Source of the DNA: DASUAS01 sp036271015
GTDB lineage: Bacteria; Actinomycetota; Acidimicrobiia; IMCC26256; DASPTH01
Length of the DNA stretch: 13,745 nucleotides
Direction of reading: 5' to 3'
NCBI GenBank assembly: GCA_036271015.1
Contig: DATBBL010000417.1
Span: forward strand, 1 to 13,745
The notes under the pieces are model-generated. The model was not told the origin of the DNA. It made no database searches and worked only from the letters and a program-made list of their open reading frames with translations. The position numbers and the translations under genes were made by a program. This document shows positions 1 through 6,106 of this stretch, in pieces. The number at the start of each line of letters is the position of its first letter. Within the stretch, counting starts at the first letter, position 1.

Positions 1-387
1 GCGCCGGGCGCGGTGCTCTACGCGGGCGAGCGCGAGCTGGTCGTCGAGGCCGTCCGGCCCCACCAGGGCCGCATGCTCGTGCGCTTCGCCGGGGTCGAGG
101 ACCGCACCGCGGCCGAGCGGCTGCTGGGGGTGGAGCTCACCGCGGACCCGCTCGCGGGCGACGCCGACGTGCTCGACGACGACGAGCTGTGGGTGCACGA
201 GGTCGTCGGCGCCGAGGTCGTCGACCGGGCCGGCACACCGGTCGGACGCGTCACCGCGGTCGAGGCGAACCCCGCCCACGACCTCCTCGTGCTCGACGGC
301 GGCGTGCTCGTACCGATGGTGTTCGTGGTCGAGCAGCGCGACGGCGTGCTCGTGATCGACCCGCCCGACGGACTGCTCGACCTGTGA
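1..387 (+). CDS. rimM: Ribosome maturation factor RimM (5'-truncated by window edge)
   Basis: RimM binds ribosomal protein S19 and helps mature the 16S rRNA 3' domain of the 30S subunit in the cytoplasm. The reading frame is open from base 1, and the first residues (APGAVLYAG) already match the inside of the RimM N-terminal barrel, so the true start lies upstream and 128 residues are visible. The remainder of the N-terminal domain is followed by the PRC-barrel, beginning near LDDDELWVHEVVG and ending with the family-typical LVPMV and PPDGLLDL. The TGA stop overlaps the trmD GTG by four bases (GTGA), indicating translational coupling. The GTG at position 13 is an internal codon, not the start. 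Identification is firm from domain pattern and neighbours. Confidence 0.93.
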   Translation, partial: APGAVLYAGERELVVEAVRPHQGRMLVRFAGVEDRTAAERLLGVELTADPLAGDADVLDDDELWVHEVVGAEVVDRAGTPVGRVTAVEANPAHDLLVLDGGVLVPMVFVVEQRDGVLVIDPPDGLLDL

Positions 388-1136
388 GCGAGCAAGCAGG
401 CGCACTGCGCGTCGACGTGTTCTCCATCTTCCCCGAGTGGTTCGGTGGGCCGCTGGACGCGTCCCTGCTCGGCCGGGCGCGGTCCGAGGGTCGCCTCGAC
501 GTGCAGGTGCACGACCTGCGCGCGCACACCACCGACCGGCACCGCAGCGTCGACGACACGCCCTACGGCGGCGGCGCCGGCATGGTGCTGGGCCCGGAGC
601 CGATCTTCGCCGCGGTGGAGGCCGCTCGGCCCGGCCGGCCGTTGCTGCTGCTCTCAGCCGGGGGGCGCCGGTTCGACCAGGCGTACGCCACCGAGCTGGC
701 CGCCGGCGAGGGGTTCTCGTTGCTGTGCGGGCGCTACGAGGGCGTCGACCAGCGGGTCGCCGACCACCTGTGTGACGGCGAGCTCTCGGTGGGCGACTAC
801 GTGCTCGCGGGCGGGGAGGCGGCGGCCGCGATCGTGATCGACGCGGTGGCGCGCCTCCTGCCCGGGGTCATGGGCAACGCGGCGTCGCAAGACGACGAGT
901 CCTTCGTCGCGGCGCGCCTCGAGTACCCGCAGTACACGCGGCCGGCGGAGTTCCGGGGTCACCGGGTGCCGGACGTGCTGTTGAGCGGCGACCACGCCCG
1001 GATCGACCGGTGGCGGCGGGCGGCCGCGGTGCGGCGGACCATGGCCCGACGCCCCGACCTCGTTGCCGCGGTGCCGCTCACCCCGGACGAGGAGGCGCTC
1101 CTGCGCGAGTTCCCGGACGACGGATCCGGCCGGTAA
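384..1136 (+). CDS. trmD: tRNA (guanine-N1)-methyltransferase TrmD
   Basis: TrmD transfers a methyl group from S-adenosylmethionine to N1 of G37 in tRNAs with a G36-G37 sequence, preventing +1 frameshifting. The 250-residue length is normal. Visible family blocks are YGGGAGM (61-67), LCGRYEGVDQR (114-124) and SVGDYVLAGGE (135-145), which build the trefoil-knot cofactor site, then the C-terminal YPQYTRP (181-187) and VLLSGDH tRNA-binding part. I chose GTG at 384 because it overlaps the rimM stop and gives the usual N-terminus reading into VDVFSIFPEWF. An open frame continues upstream to 189 but only as a shadow of rimM. In the interdomain segment DDESF, the position aligned to the catalytic Asp of well-studied TrmDs carries Glu172, with Asp170 and Asp171 just before it. 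Confidence 0.96.
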   Translation: MSEQAGALRVDVFSIFPEWFGGPLDASLLGRARSEGRLDVQVHDLRAHTTDRHRSVDDTPYGGGAGMVLGPEPIFAAVEAARPGRPLLLLSAGGRRFDQAYATELAAGEGFSLLCGRYEGVDQRVADHLCDGELSVGDYVLAGGEAAAAIVIDAVARLLPGVMGNAASQDDESFVAARLEYPQYTRPAEFRGHRVPDVLLSGDHARIDRWRRAAAVRRTMARRPDLVAAVPLTPDEEALLREFPDDGSGR

Positions 1137-1167
1137 CATCGCAGGTTCCCCGATCCCGGAGCTCCCG

Positions 1168-1512
1168 ATGAACGCCACCGACCTCGTCGACCGGACCCAA
1201 CTGCGCGACGACATCCCCGACTTCGCCCCCGGCGACACCCTGAAGGTGCACGTGCGGGTGGTCGAGGGCAACCGCGAGCGGGTGCAGGTCTTCCAGGGCA
1301 TCGTGATCCGGCGCAAGGGCAACGGGAGCCGCGAGACGTTCACCGTGCGGAAGGTGAGCTTCGGCGTCGGGGTCGAGCGCACCTTCCCCGTGCACTCGCC
1401 GATCATCGCCAAGATCGAGCGGGTCACGCGCGGCGACGTGCGCCGGGCCAAGCTCTACTACCTCCGCGACCGGGTGGGGAAGGCCGCGAAGGTCAAGGAA
1501 AAGCGCGACTGA
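1168..1512 (+). CDS. rplS: 50S ribosomal protein L19
   Basis: L19 sits at the 30S/50S interface of the ribosome. The 114-residue product shows the whole family pattern: FAPGDTLKVHV, RVQVFQGIVIRRKG, ETFTVRKVSFGVGVERTFP, HSPIIAKIE and RRAKLYYLRDRVGKAAK. The start is ATG 1168, with GGAG at 1158-1161 six bases upstream; an open frame extends to 1063 but overlaps trmD and lacks L19-like sequence. It lies 31 bases after trmD in the standard rimM-trmD-rplS operon. A TAACAT (1134-1139) over the trmD stop resembles an actinobacterial -10, but I see no partner -35, so an internal promoter is only a possibility. The signal peptidase (lepB) and RNase HII (rnhB) genes that usually follow rplS in actinobacteria are not here. 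Confidence 0.97.
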   Translation: MNATDLVDRTQLRDDIPDFAPGDTLKVHVRVVEGNRERVQVFQGIVIRRKGNGSRETFTVRKVSFGVGVERTFPVHSPIIAKIERVTRGDVRRAKLYYLRDRVGKAAKVKEKRD

Positions 1513-1571
1513 CGTGACAGTTGCCTCGCCGTTCCGTCGTTACCGGCACGGACAACGGTTGGGAGTGTCCG

Positions 1572-1862
1572 GTGAGCGCTGAGGACCTCGAACGGTACGA
1601 GACGGAGATCGAGCTCCAGCTCTACAAGGAGTACCGCGACGTCCTGCCCATGTTCTCCTACGTCGTGGAGACGGAGCGGCGCTTCTACCTCACCAACCAG
1701 GTGAAGCTCGACGCCCGCAACGAGCAGGGGCAGGTCTACTTCGAGCTCGAGCTGCACGACGCGTGGGTCTGGGACATGTACCGGCCGGCGCGCTTCGTCG
1801 CCAACGTCCGCGTCGTGACGTTCAAGGACGTCAACATCGAGGAACTGGCCCGGGAAGTCTGA
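1572..1862 (+). CDS. DUF2469 family protein
   Basis: This small conserved protein of unknown function is characteristic of actinobacteria, where it sits between rplS/rnhB and yraN. The 96 residues match my memory of the family almost end to end: SAEDLERYETEIELQLYKEY, FSYVVETERRFYL, VYFELELHDAWVWDM and YRPARFVANVRVVTFKDVN. I place the start at GTG 1572 because GGGAG (1561-1565) lies six bases upstream and the family begins at (M)SAEDLE. A longer frame back to 1521 adds 17 residues unlike the family. It is acidic and aromatic-rich, with no signal peptide or membrane span, so it is cytosolic. The stop lies four bases before the yraN start, so the two genes are very likely co-transcribed. I do not assign a biochemical role. 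Confidence 0.9.
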   Translation: MSAEDLERYETEIELQLYKEYRDVLPMFSYVVETERRFYLTNQVKLDARNEQGQVYFELELHDAWVWDMYRPARFVANVRVVTFKDVNIEELAREV

Positions 1863-1865
1863 GGC

Positions 1866-2231
1866 GTGGCCGCCGACACCCGTCGGGCGCTCGGCGCCGC
1901 GGGCGAGGAGGCGGTGGCCCGCTGGTACGCGGCGGCCGGGTACGACCTGATCGACCGGAACTGGCGCTGCCGTGCCGGTGAGATCGACCTCGTGCTGGTC
2001 CGCGACCGGGTGCTCGTGTTCTGCGAGGTGAAGACCCGGCGCACCACCGCGTTCGGCGTGCCCGCGGAGGCGGTGACGGTCACCAAGCAGCGGCGCCTGC
2101 GCACCTTGGCGATGCGGTGGCTCGACGCGCACCCGCGCGCCCGCACGGGCACGCTGCGCTTCGACGTCGCGTCCGTGCTCGCGACGGGCGACGGTCCGCC
2201 GATGATCGACGTGATCGAGGGCGCGTTCTAG
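1866..2231 (+). CDS. yraN: YraN family (UPF0102) nuclease-fold protein
   Basis: This is a UPF0102 protein of 121 residues, the usual family length. The family has a restriction-endonuclease-like fold and its cellular role is poorly defined; co-location with comM and dprA suggests DNA processing. Visible signature elements are G-x-x-GEEAVARWYAAAGY (10-26), RNWRCRAGEIDLV (31-43) and FCEVKTRR (52-59). Glu39, Asp41, Glu54 and Lys56 form the expected GEID...ExK metal-dependent nuclease signature. FGVPAEAV and the following Lys are also typical. The GTG start at 1866 directly follows the DUF2469 stop, with a purine-rich GGGAAG (1852-1857) upstream. The TAG stop shares a palindromic CTAG (2228-2231) with the stop of the convergent Cys/His gene. 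Confidence 0.94.
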   Translation: MAADTRRALGAAGEEAVARWYAAAGYDLIDRNWRCRAGEIDLVLVRDRVLVFCEVKTRRTTAFGVPAEAVTVTKQRRLRTLAMRWLDAHPRARTGTLRFDVASVLATGDGPPMIDVIEGAF

Positions 2232-2440
2232 CGGGGCGCGCGCCGGCGCTCGACGCGTAGCCAGCACGACGTGTGCCAGTGCCGGCGGTCCTCGGGCGCC
2301 TCCGACGGCACCACGACCTCGTGCCCGACACCGGGTGGGATCTCGTGATCGCACCCCGGGCAGCGGTACGTCTTCACCGCTTGGTACGGGTGGATGTGAC
2401 GGACCTCGACCGGCCCGTCGGGTGCCTCGGCGCGATGCAC
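2228..2440 (-). CDS. Small Cys/His putative zinc-binding protein
   Basis: A 70-residue hypothetical protein. Residues 24-33 read TYRCPGCDHE and residues 53-60 read RHWHTSCW, giving a C27-x2-C30 knuckle and an H56-x2-C59 pair, with H40 and H54 as further candidate ligands. This is a plausible treble-clef-like zinc site, related in my memory to a widespread but uncharacterised small actinobacterial family with the core KTYRCPGCDHEI...HWHTxCW. The GTG start at 2440 has GGAG (CTCC on the plus strand, 2448-2451) seven bases upstream. It begins 13 bases after the stop of the 36-residue membrane gene and probably shares its transcript. There is no signal peptide or membrane span. Its stop overlaps the yraN stop tail to tail. 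Function unknown. Confidence 0.75.
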   Translation of the reverse strand: MHRAEAPDGPVEVRHIHPYQAVKTYRCPGCDHEIPPGVGHEVVVPSEAPEDRRHWHTSCWLRVERRRAPR

Positions 2441-2453
2441 GGTCCGACTCCGC

Positions 2454-2564
2454 TCAGCCGAACACGGCCCACAGGACCAGCGCCGCGATCACCACCAGCG
2501 CGACCGCGACGATGACGACGTCGCTGCTGCGCTTGGCTTGAGAGCGGAACGGGTTGAGGCCCAC
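2454..2564 (-). CDS. 36-residue single-span membrane protein
   Basis: A very small gene predicted from composition and context. From GTG 2564 the product starts with the polar, basic segment MGLNPFRSQAKRSSD, followed by an uninterrupted hydrophobic stretch of about 21 residues (VVIVAVALVVIAALVLWAVFG) that ends the protein: one transmembrane helix with a basic cytosolic N-terminus. An alternative ATG at 2585 would add seven residues (MGRYRSG) and would overlap the start codon of the divergent crotonase gene. I prefer GTG 2564 because TACCGT (minus strand, 2576-2571), a -10-like hexamer, lies six bases upstream, as in a leaderless transcript, and because the GLNPFR-type start resembles small actinobacterial proteins I recall. 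The Cys/His gene follows 13 bases later. Function unknown. Confidence 0.6.
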   Translation of the reverse strand: MGLNPFRSQAKRSSDVVIVAVALVVIAALVLWAVFG

Positions 2565-2565
2565 A

Positions 2566-2580
2566 CCGCTACGGTAGCGG
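2566..2580. promoter_or_regulatory. Symmetric divergent promoter/operator-like dyad
   Basis: A perfect 7-bp inverted repeat, CCGCTAC-G-GTAGCGG, fills 2566-2580. Each strand contains a -10-like hexamer of the TAnnnT type: TACGGT at 2570-2575 on plus and TACCGT at 2576-2571 on minus. The plus hexamer ends eight bases before the crotonase ATG (2584); the minus hexamer ends six bases before GTG 2564. Those distances fit leaderless transcription in both directions. No good -35 is visible on either side, so these are candidates. The dyad itself could also be a regulator site. Confidence 0.42.
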
Positions 2581-2583
2581 CCC

Positions 2584-3360
2584 ATGTCGGATCTCCTCGT
2601 CGACCGTCGCGACGGCGTGGTCACGCTCACGCTCAACCGGCCCGACACGATGAACGCGATCACCGGCGAGATGTGGGGCGGGCTCGAGGACGTGTTCGCC
2701 GAGGTCGCGCGCAACTTCGACGACCGTGTCCTCGTGGTGACCGGGGCCGGCCGCGCCTTCTGTGCCGGCGCCGACCTGATCGAGCAGGGGATGCCGCGCA
2801 CCTCGGGCCGGCGGCTCGAGCACATGCGCGGCGTCGGGCGGAGCGCGGCCGCGCTGCGGGGCATCGCGAAGCCCACCGTCGCCAAGGTGAACGGCGTGGC
2901 CGCGGGCGCCGGGCTCAGCCTGGCGCTCGGCTGCGACCTCGTGATCGCGTCGGACGCCGCCCGGTTCAGCGCGATCTTCGTGCAGCGGGGTCTGAGCATC
3001 GATTACGGCGGCTCGTGGCTCCTCCCGCGCCTGGTCGGCATCCACAAGGCCAAAGAGCTGGCTCTGCTCGCCGACGTGATCTCGGCGGCCGACGCCGAGC
3101 GGGTGGGCTTCGTGAACCGGGTGGTGCCCGCGGCCGAGCTCGACCGCGAGGTCGACGCGCTGGTCGCCCGGCTCCTGACCATGGCCCCGGTGGCGCTCTC
3201 CCAGACCAAGCACCTGCTCGACCAGGCGATGTCCACCACGTTCGAGGACGCGGTCGAGGCGGAGGCGATGGCGCAGGTGGTGAACCTCGGCACCCCCGAC
3301 GCCAAGGAAGCGGTGCGCGCGTTCATGGAGAAGCGCGCCCCGGAGTTCACCGGCGAGTAG
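2584..3360 (+). CDS. Enoyl-CoA hydratase/isomerase (crotonase) family protein
   Basis: A crotonase-fold acyl-CoA enzyme of 258 residues, normal for the family. The two oxyanion-hole segments are present: AGRAFCAGADL (55-65) and NGVAAGAGLSLALGCDL (103-119). The YGGSWLLPRLVG block (141-152), VGFVNRVVP and a C-terminal AFMEKRAPEF complete the fold. Of the two hydratase glutamates (rat 144 and 164), the first aligns with Phe132 and only the second is kept, as Glu159. Asp140, just before YGG, sits where PaaG-type isomerases carry an acidic residue. An isomerase or other crotonase reaction is therefore more likely than classical 2-enoyl-CoA hydration; the substrate cannot be told. ATG 2584 lacks a clear ribosome site and probably heads a leaderless mRNA. 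The gene converges on dprA with 11 bases between stops. Confidence 0.9.
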   Translation: MSDLLVDRRDGVVTLTLNRPDTMNAITGEMWGGLEDVFAEVARNFDDRVLVVTGAGRAFCAGADLIEQGMPRTSGRRLEHMRGVGRSAAALRGIAKPTVAKVNGVAAGAGLSLALGCDLVIASDAARFSAIFVQRGLSIDYGGSWLLPRLVGIHKAKELALLADVISAADAERVGFVNRVVPAAELDREVDALVARLLTMAPVALSQTKHLLDQAMSTTFEDAVEAEAMAQVVNLGTPDAKEAVRAFMEKRAPEFTGE

Positions 3361-3371
3361 GAGCGGCGCGG

Positions 3372-4508
3372 TCATCGCGGCCAGCACAGCCCGTGTGCCC
3401 GCTCCATCCAGCGGTCGCGCTCGAGCGCCCGCACCGCCGCGACCACCGCCGACGGCGCGAGCGCGGTGCGGCTCGCCAGCTGGTCGAGTGTGGCCGGTTC
3501 GCCATGGCAGGCTCGGAACACCGCGGCCGCTTCTCCCACCGGCGGCGTGCGCACGTCGAGCCGGGGCGCGCCGTGCTCGAGGTCGAGCGCGACCAGCACG
3601 TCCGACGGTTCGAGCACGACGCCCGCGCCGTCGTAGAGCAGCGCGTTGGCGCCCGCGGCCGACGGGTTGCGGCGGGAGCCGGGATACGCCATCACCGTTC
3701 GGCCGTATTCGAGCGCGCGATCGGCGGTGATCCGCGCACCGCCCTTCAAGGTGGCCTCCACGACGACCACGACCTCCGCCAAACCCGCGATGATCCGGTT
3801 GCGCACCGGGAAGGCCTGGCGGCGCGGCTGCACGCCGTAGCCGAGCTCGCTCACCAGCAGCCCCGCGCCGCGCACCCGGTCGAACAGCGCGCGGTGCCGC
3901 CGCGGGTACACGACGTCGAGCCCGGTGCCGACGACGCCGACCACCGCGCCGCCCGCGTCGAGCGCGCCCTCGTGAGCGGCGGCGTCGATCCCGATCGCGA
4001 GGCCGCTCACCACGGTGACCCCGGCCCGGGCGAGGACCGCACCGAGCTCGTAAGCGTCGGCGAGCCCGTGCGGCGTCGCCGCACGCGTCCCCACGACCGC
4101 CACCCGCCGCCGTTCGAGCACGCCCGGCTGCTCGCCCTCGGCGAGCAGCACCACCGGCGGTTCCGGCAGGTCATCGATCGGGTGACCCGGTCGACCCTCC
4201 ACGAACACATGGGTGGCGCGCTCGCACAGCAGCTGGTGCACGCGCGTCGCGTGCGCCCGGTCCTGCCAGATGCGCGCCAGCGCCTTGCGCGCCGGCAGCT
4301 CGGTCGCCGACGCGCCGTCGCAGAGCACCGCCGAGCCGAGGCCGCGATCGAGCGCGGCCAGCGCGCCGACCGGGCCGCCCCCACGTTCGACGAGTGCTCG
4401 GAGCCGCTTGGGTGTCATGTCGGGGAGGCAGGCGAGCGTCGCGGCCGCGATCTCGACCGGATCGCGTGGCGGGCAGGGAGGGCGAGCGCGGTCGCGGTCG
4501 GCGCTCAC
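3372..4508 (-). CDS. dprA: DNA-processing protein DprA
   Basis: DprA binds incoming single-stranded DNA during natural transformation and loads RecA. The 378 residues have the expected three parts: an N-terminal helical region (about 17-110), the Rossmann-like DprA core (about 130-300) and a C-terminal winged-helix-like domain (about 325-378). Core motifs are VAVVGTR (136-142), TVVSGLAIGIDAAAHEGAL (165-183), GTGLDVVYP (194-202), VSELGYG (219-225), FPVRNRIIAGLAEVVVVVEA (233-252) and PGSRRNPSAAGANALLYDGA (276-295). The usual SGSLITA segment reads KGGARITAD, still glycine-rich. The GTG start overlaps the comM TGA by four bases, so it is coupled to comM. Many actinobacteria that are not known to be transformable keep this gene, so competence itself is not proven. 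Confidence 0.96.
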   Translation of the reverse strand: MSADRDRARPPCPPRDPVEIAAATLACLPDMTPKRLRALVERGGGPVGALAALDRGLGSAVLCDGASATELPARKALARIWQDRAHATRVHQLLCERATHVFVEGRPGHPIDDLPEPPVVLLAEGEQPGVLERRRVAVVGTRAATPHGLADAYELGAVLARAGVTVVSGLAIGIDAAAHEGALDAGGAVVGVVGTGLDVVYPRRHRALFDRVRGAGLLVSELGYGVQPRRQAFPVRNRIIAGLAEVVVVVEATLKGGARITADRALEYGRTVMAYPGSRRNPSAAGANALLYDGAGVVLEPSDVLVALDLEHGAPRLDVRTPPVGEAAAVFRACHGEPATLDQLASRTALAPSAVVAAVRALERDRWMERAHGLCWPR

Positions 4509-6019
4509 GGCACGTCTCCCCGCATCGACGACGCCATTTCGAGGTGGTCGGCGGTGATCGCGGCCGCGTCGTCGAGGTCGGCCAGGGTGCGGGCGACGCG
4601 TCGAATCCGGGTGGCGCCCCGACCGGTGAGGCTGCGCTCGGCGATGAGGAACCGCCAGGCGTCGTCCGCGTCACGCTCGAGCGACAGCAGGCGCGCGACC
4701 GCGCCGGGAGCCACGTGCGCGTTCTGTGACCACGGCCAGTCGGCGTAGCGCGCCCGCTGTCGTCCGAACGCGGCCGCGACCCGGAGCGCCACGTCGGCGG
4801 AGCACTCGCCCCGGACGTCGGCCGCGTCCGGGGCGTCGACGCGCACCCGGAGGTCGAAGCGGTCGAGAAGCGGCGCGCTCAACCGTCGCCGGTACCGCTC
4901 GCGCTGCGCGTCGCTGCACCGGCACCCCTGTGCGCCCGCGCCGCACGGACACGGGTTGGAGCACGCGACGAGCTGGAACGCGGCGGGGAACGTGAGCGAC
5001 ACCGGTTGGCGCGAGATGCGCACCGCCCGCTCCTCGAGCGGCTGCCGCAGCGCGTCGAGCGAGCTGGGCGCGAACTCGCCGAGCTCGTCGAGGAACAGGA
5101 CGCCCCGGTGGGCGAGGGTGATCTCGCCCGGGCGGGCGCGGCCGCTCCCGCCGCCGACGAGCGCCGCGGTGGACGCGGTGTGGTGGGGGGCGCGGAACGG
5201 CCGGTGGCCGACGAGGCGGCCGCGGACGGGTTCGCCGGCGGCGGAGTGGATGCGGGTGACCTCGAGCGCCTCGGCGGGGGAGAGGGGCGGGAGGATGGTG
5301 CCGAGGCGCCGGGCGAGCATCGTCTTGCCGGTGCCGGGTGGGCCGCAGAACAGCAGGTGGTGACCACCGGCGGCCGCCACCTCGAGCGCGTGGCGGGCGA
5401 AGGGCAGGCCCCGCACGTCGGCGAGGTCGACCAGCTCGTCGTCGCCGAGCGCCGCGTCGGGGTCGCCGCCGGGGTCGACCGCGGGCGGATCCCAGTCGGG
5501 CCAGGGCTCCTCGCCCTTCAGGCACGCCCGGAGCTCGCCGAGGGTGCGCGCCGCCCGCACCCGGACGCCGCCGACCAGCTCGGCCTCGGACGCGCTGGCG
5601 GCCGGGACGACCACGGCGCCGACCCCGGCCCGGGCGAGCGCGTCGACCAGCGCGAGGGTGCCGGGCACGGGGCGGACCGAGCCGTCGAGACCGAGCTCGC
5701 CGAGCACCGCGACGCCGTCGAGCACCCCGGCGGGGAGCGCGTCGTTGGCGCCGAGCACGCCGAGGGCGACCGCGAGCTCGAGCCCGGAGCCGGACTTGCG
5801 AACCCCGCCGGGGGCAAGGTTCACGGTGATGCGGCGTTGGGGCCACTCGAGGCCCGACGACAAGACCGCGGCGCGGACGCGTTCACGCGACTCGCGGACC
5901 GCGGCGTCGGGCAGACCGACGACCTGGTACGCCGGCAGGCCGGACGAGACGTGGACCTCGACGGTGACGGGTTGACCGTCGACGCCGATGAGGGTGGCGC
6001 TGCGGACCGCGGCGAGCAC
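4505..6019 (-). CDS. comM: ComM/YifB family Mg-chelatase-like AAA+ ATPase
   Basis: ComM is a hexameric AAA+ helicase that promotes branch migration while transformed DNA is integrated. All 504 residues fit the family: an N-terminal S5-like ChlI domain (about 1-170, with GLPAYQVVGLPD and APGGVRKSGSGLEL), Walker A GPPGTGKT (226-233), Walker B VLFLDE (307-312), the Cys-rich SNPCPCG...GCRCSD insert (354-370), DRFDLRV (386-392) and the C-terminal LTGRGATRIRRVARTLADL sensor region (464-482). The GTG start at 6019 has GGGAGG five bases upstream (plus strand 6025-6030), one of the best ribosome sites in the window. The stop overlaps the dprA start. The 87 bases between the amidase and comM show no clear promoter, so comM and dprA may depend on amidase transcription. 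Confidence 0.96.
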   Translation of the reverse strand: MLAAVRSATLIGVDGQPVTVEVHVSSGLPAYQVVGLPDAAVRESRERVRAAVLSSGLEWPQRRITVNLAPGGVRKSGSGLELAVALGVLGANDALPAGVLDGVAVLGELGLDGSVRPVPGTLALVDALARAGVGAVVVPAASASEAELVGGVRVRAARTLGELRACLKGEEPWPDWDPPAVDPGGDPDAALGDDELVDLADVRGLPFARHALEVAAAGGHHLLFCGPPGTGKTMLARRLGTILPPLSPAEALEVTRIHSAAGEPVRGRLVGHRPFRAPHHTASTAALVGGGSGRARPGEITLAHRGVLFLDELGEFAPSSLDALRQPLEERAVRISRQPVSLTFPAAFQLVACSNPCPCGAGAQGCRCSDAQRERYRRRLSAPLLDRFDLRVRVDAPDAADVRGECSADVALRVAAAFGRQRARYADWPWSQNAHVAPGAVARLLSLERDADDAWRFLIAERSLTGRGATRIRRVARTLADLDDAAAITADHLEMASSMRGDVP

Positions 6020-6106
6020 GGTGACCTCCCGGATCGTGGAGCTGGTGGGAGGGCCGGCCCGCGGCGACCTCGACGGTCCTCCGAGGCTCGCGCCGGGGTG
6101 TGACAG

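Noticed and set aside
1134..1139. TAACAT over the trmD stop as an rplS promoter -10
   Set aside because: There is no -35 at 16-19 bases, and rplS already belongs to the rimM-trmD transcript.
1529..1558. Imperfect dyad (CCGTTCCGT ... ACGG-AC-AACGG) between rplS and the DUF2469 gene
   Set aside because: The stem has a two-base bulge and a ten-base loop and no U-tract. It could be a leader structure, but support is too weak to call it a terminator.
2538..4748. A 736-codon plus-strand frame covering the crotonase, dprA and the end of comM
   Set aside because: It is Arg/Gly/Ala-rich with no domain and conflicts with three well-identified genes.
3372..6019. dprA-comM considered as part of a defence or mobile island
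   Set aside because: Both are ordinary chromosomal competence-type genes with normal composition, in their usual neighbourhood; no nuclease, toxin, integrase target or atypical base composition accompanies them.
6051..6060. GGGCCGGCCC palindrome between comM and the amidase
   Set aside because: Such palindromes are expected by chance at this GC content, and there is no loop or adjoining promoter.
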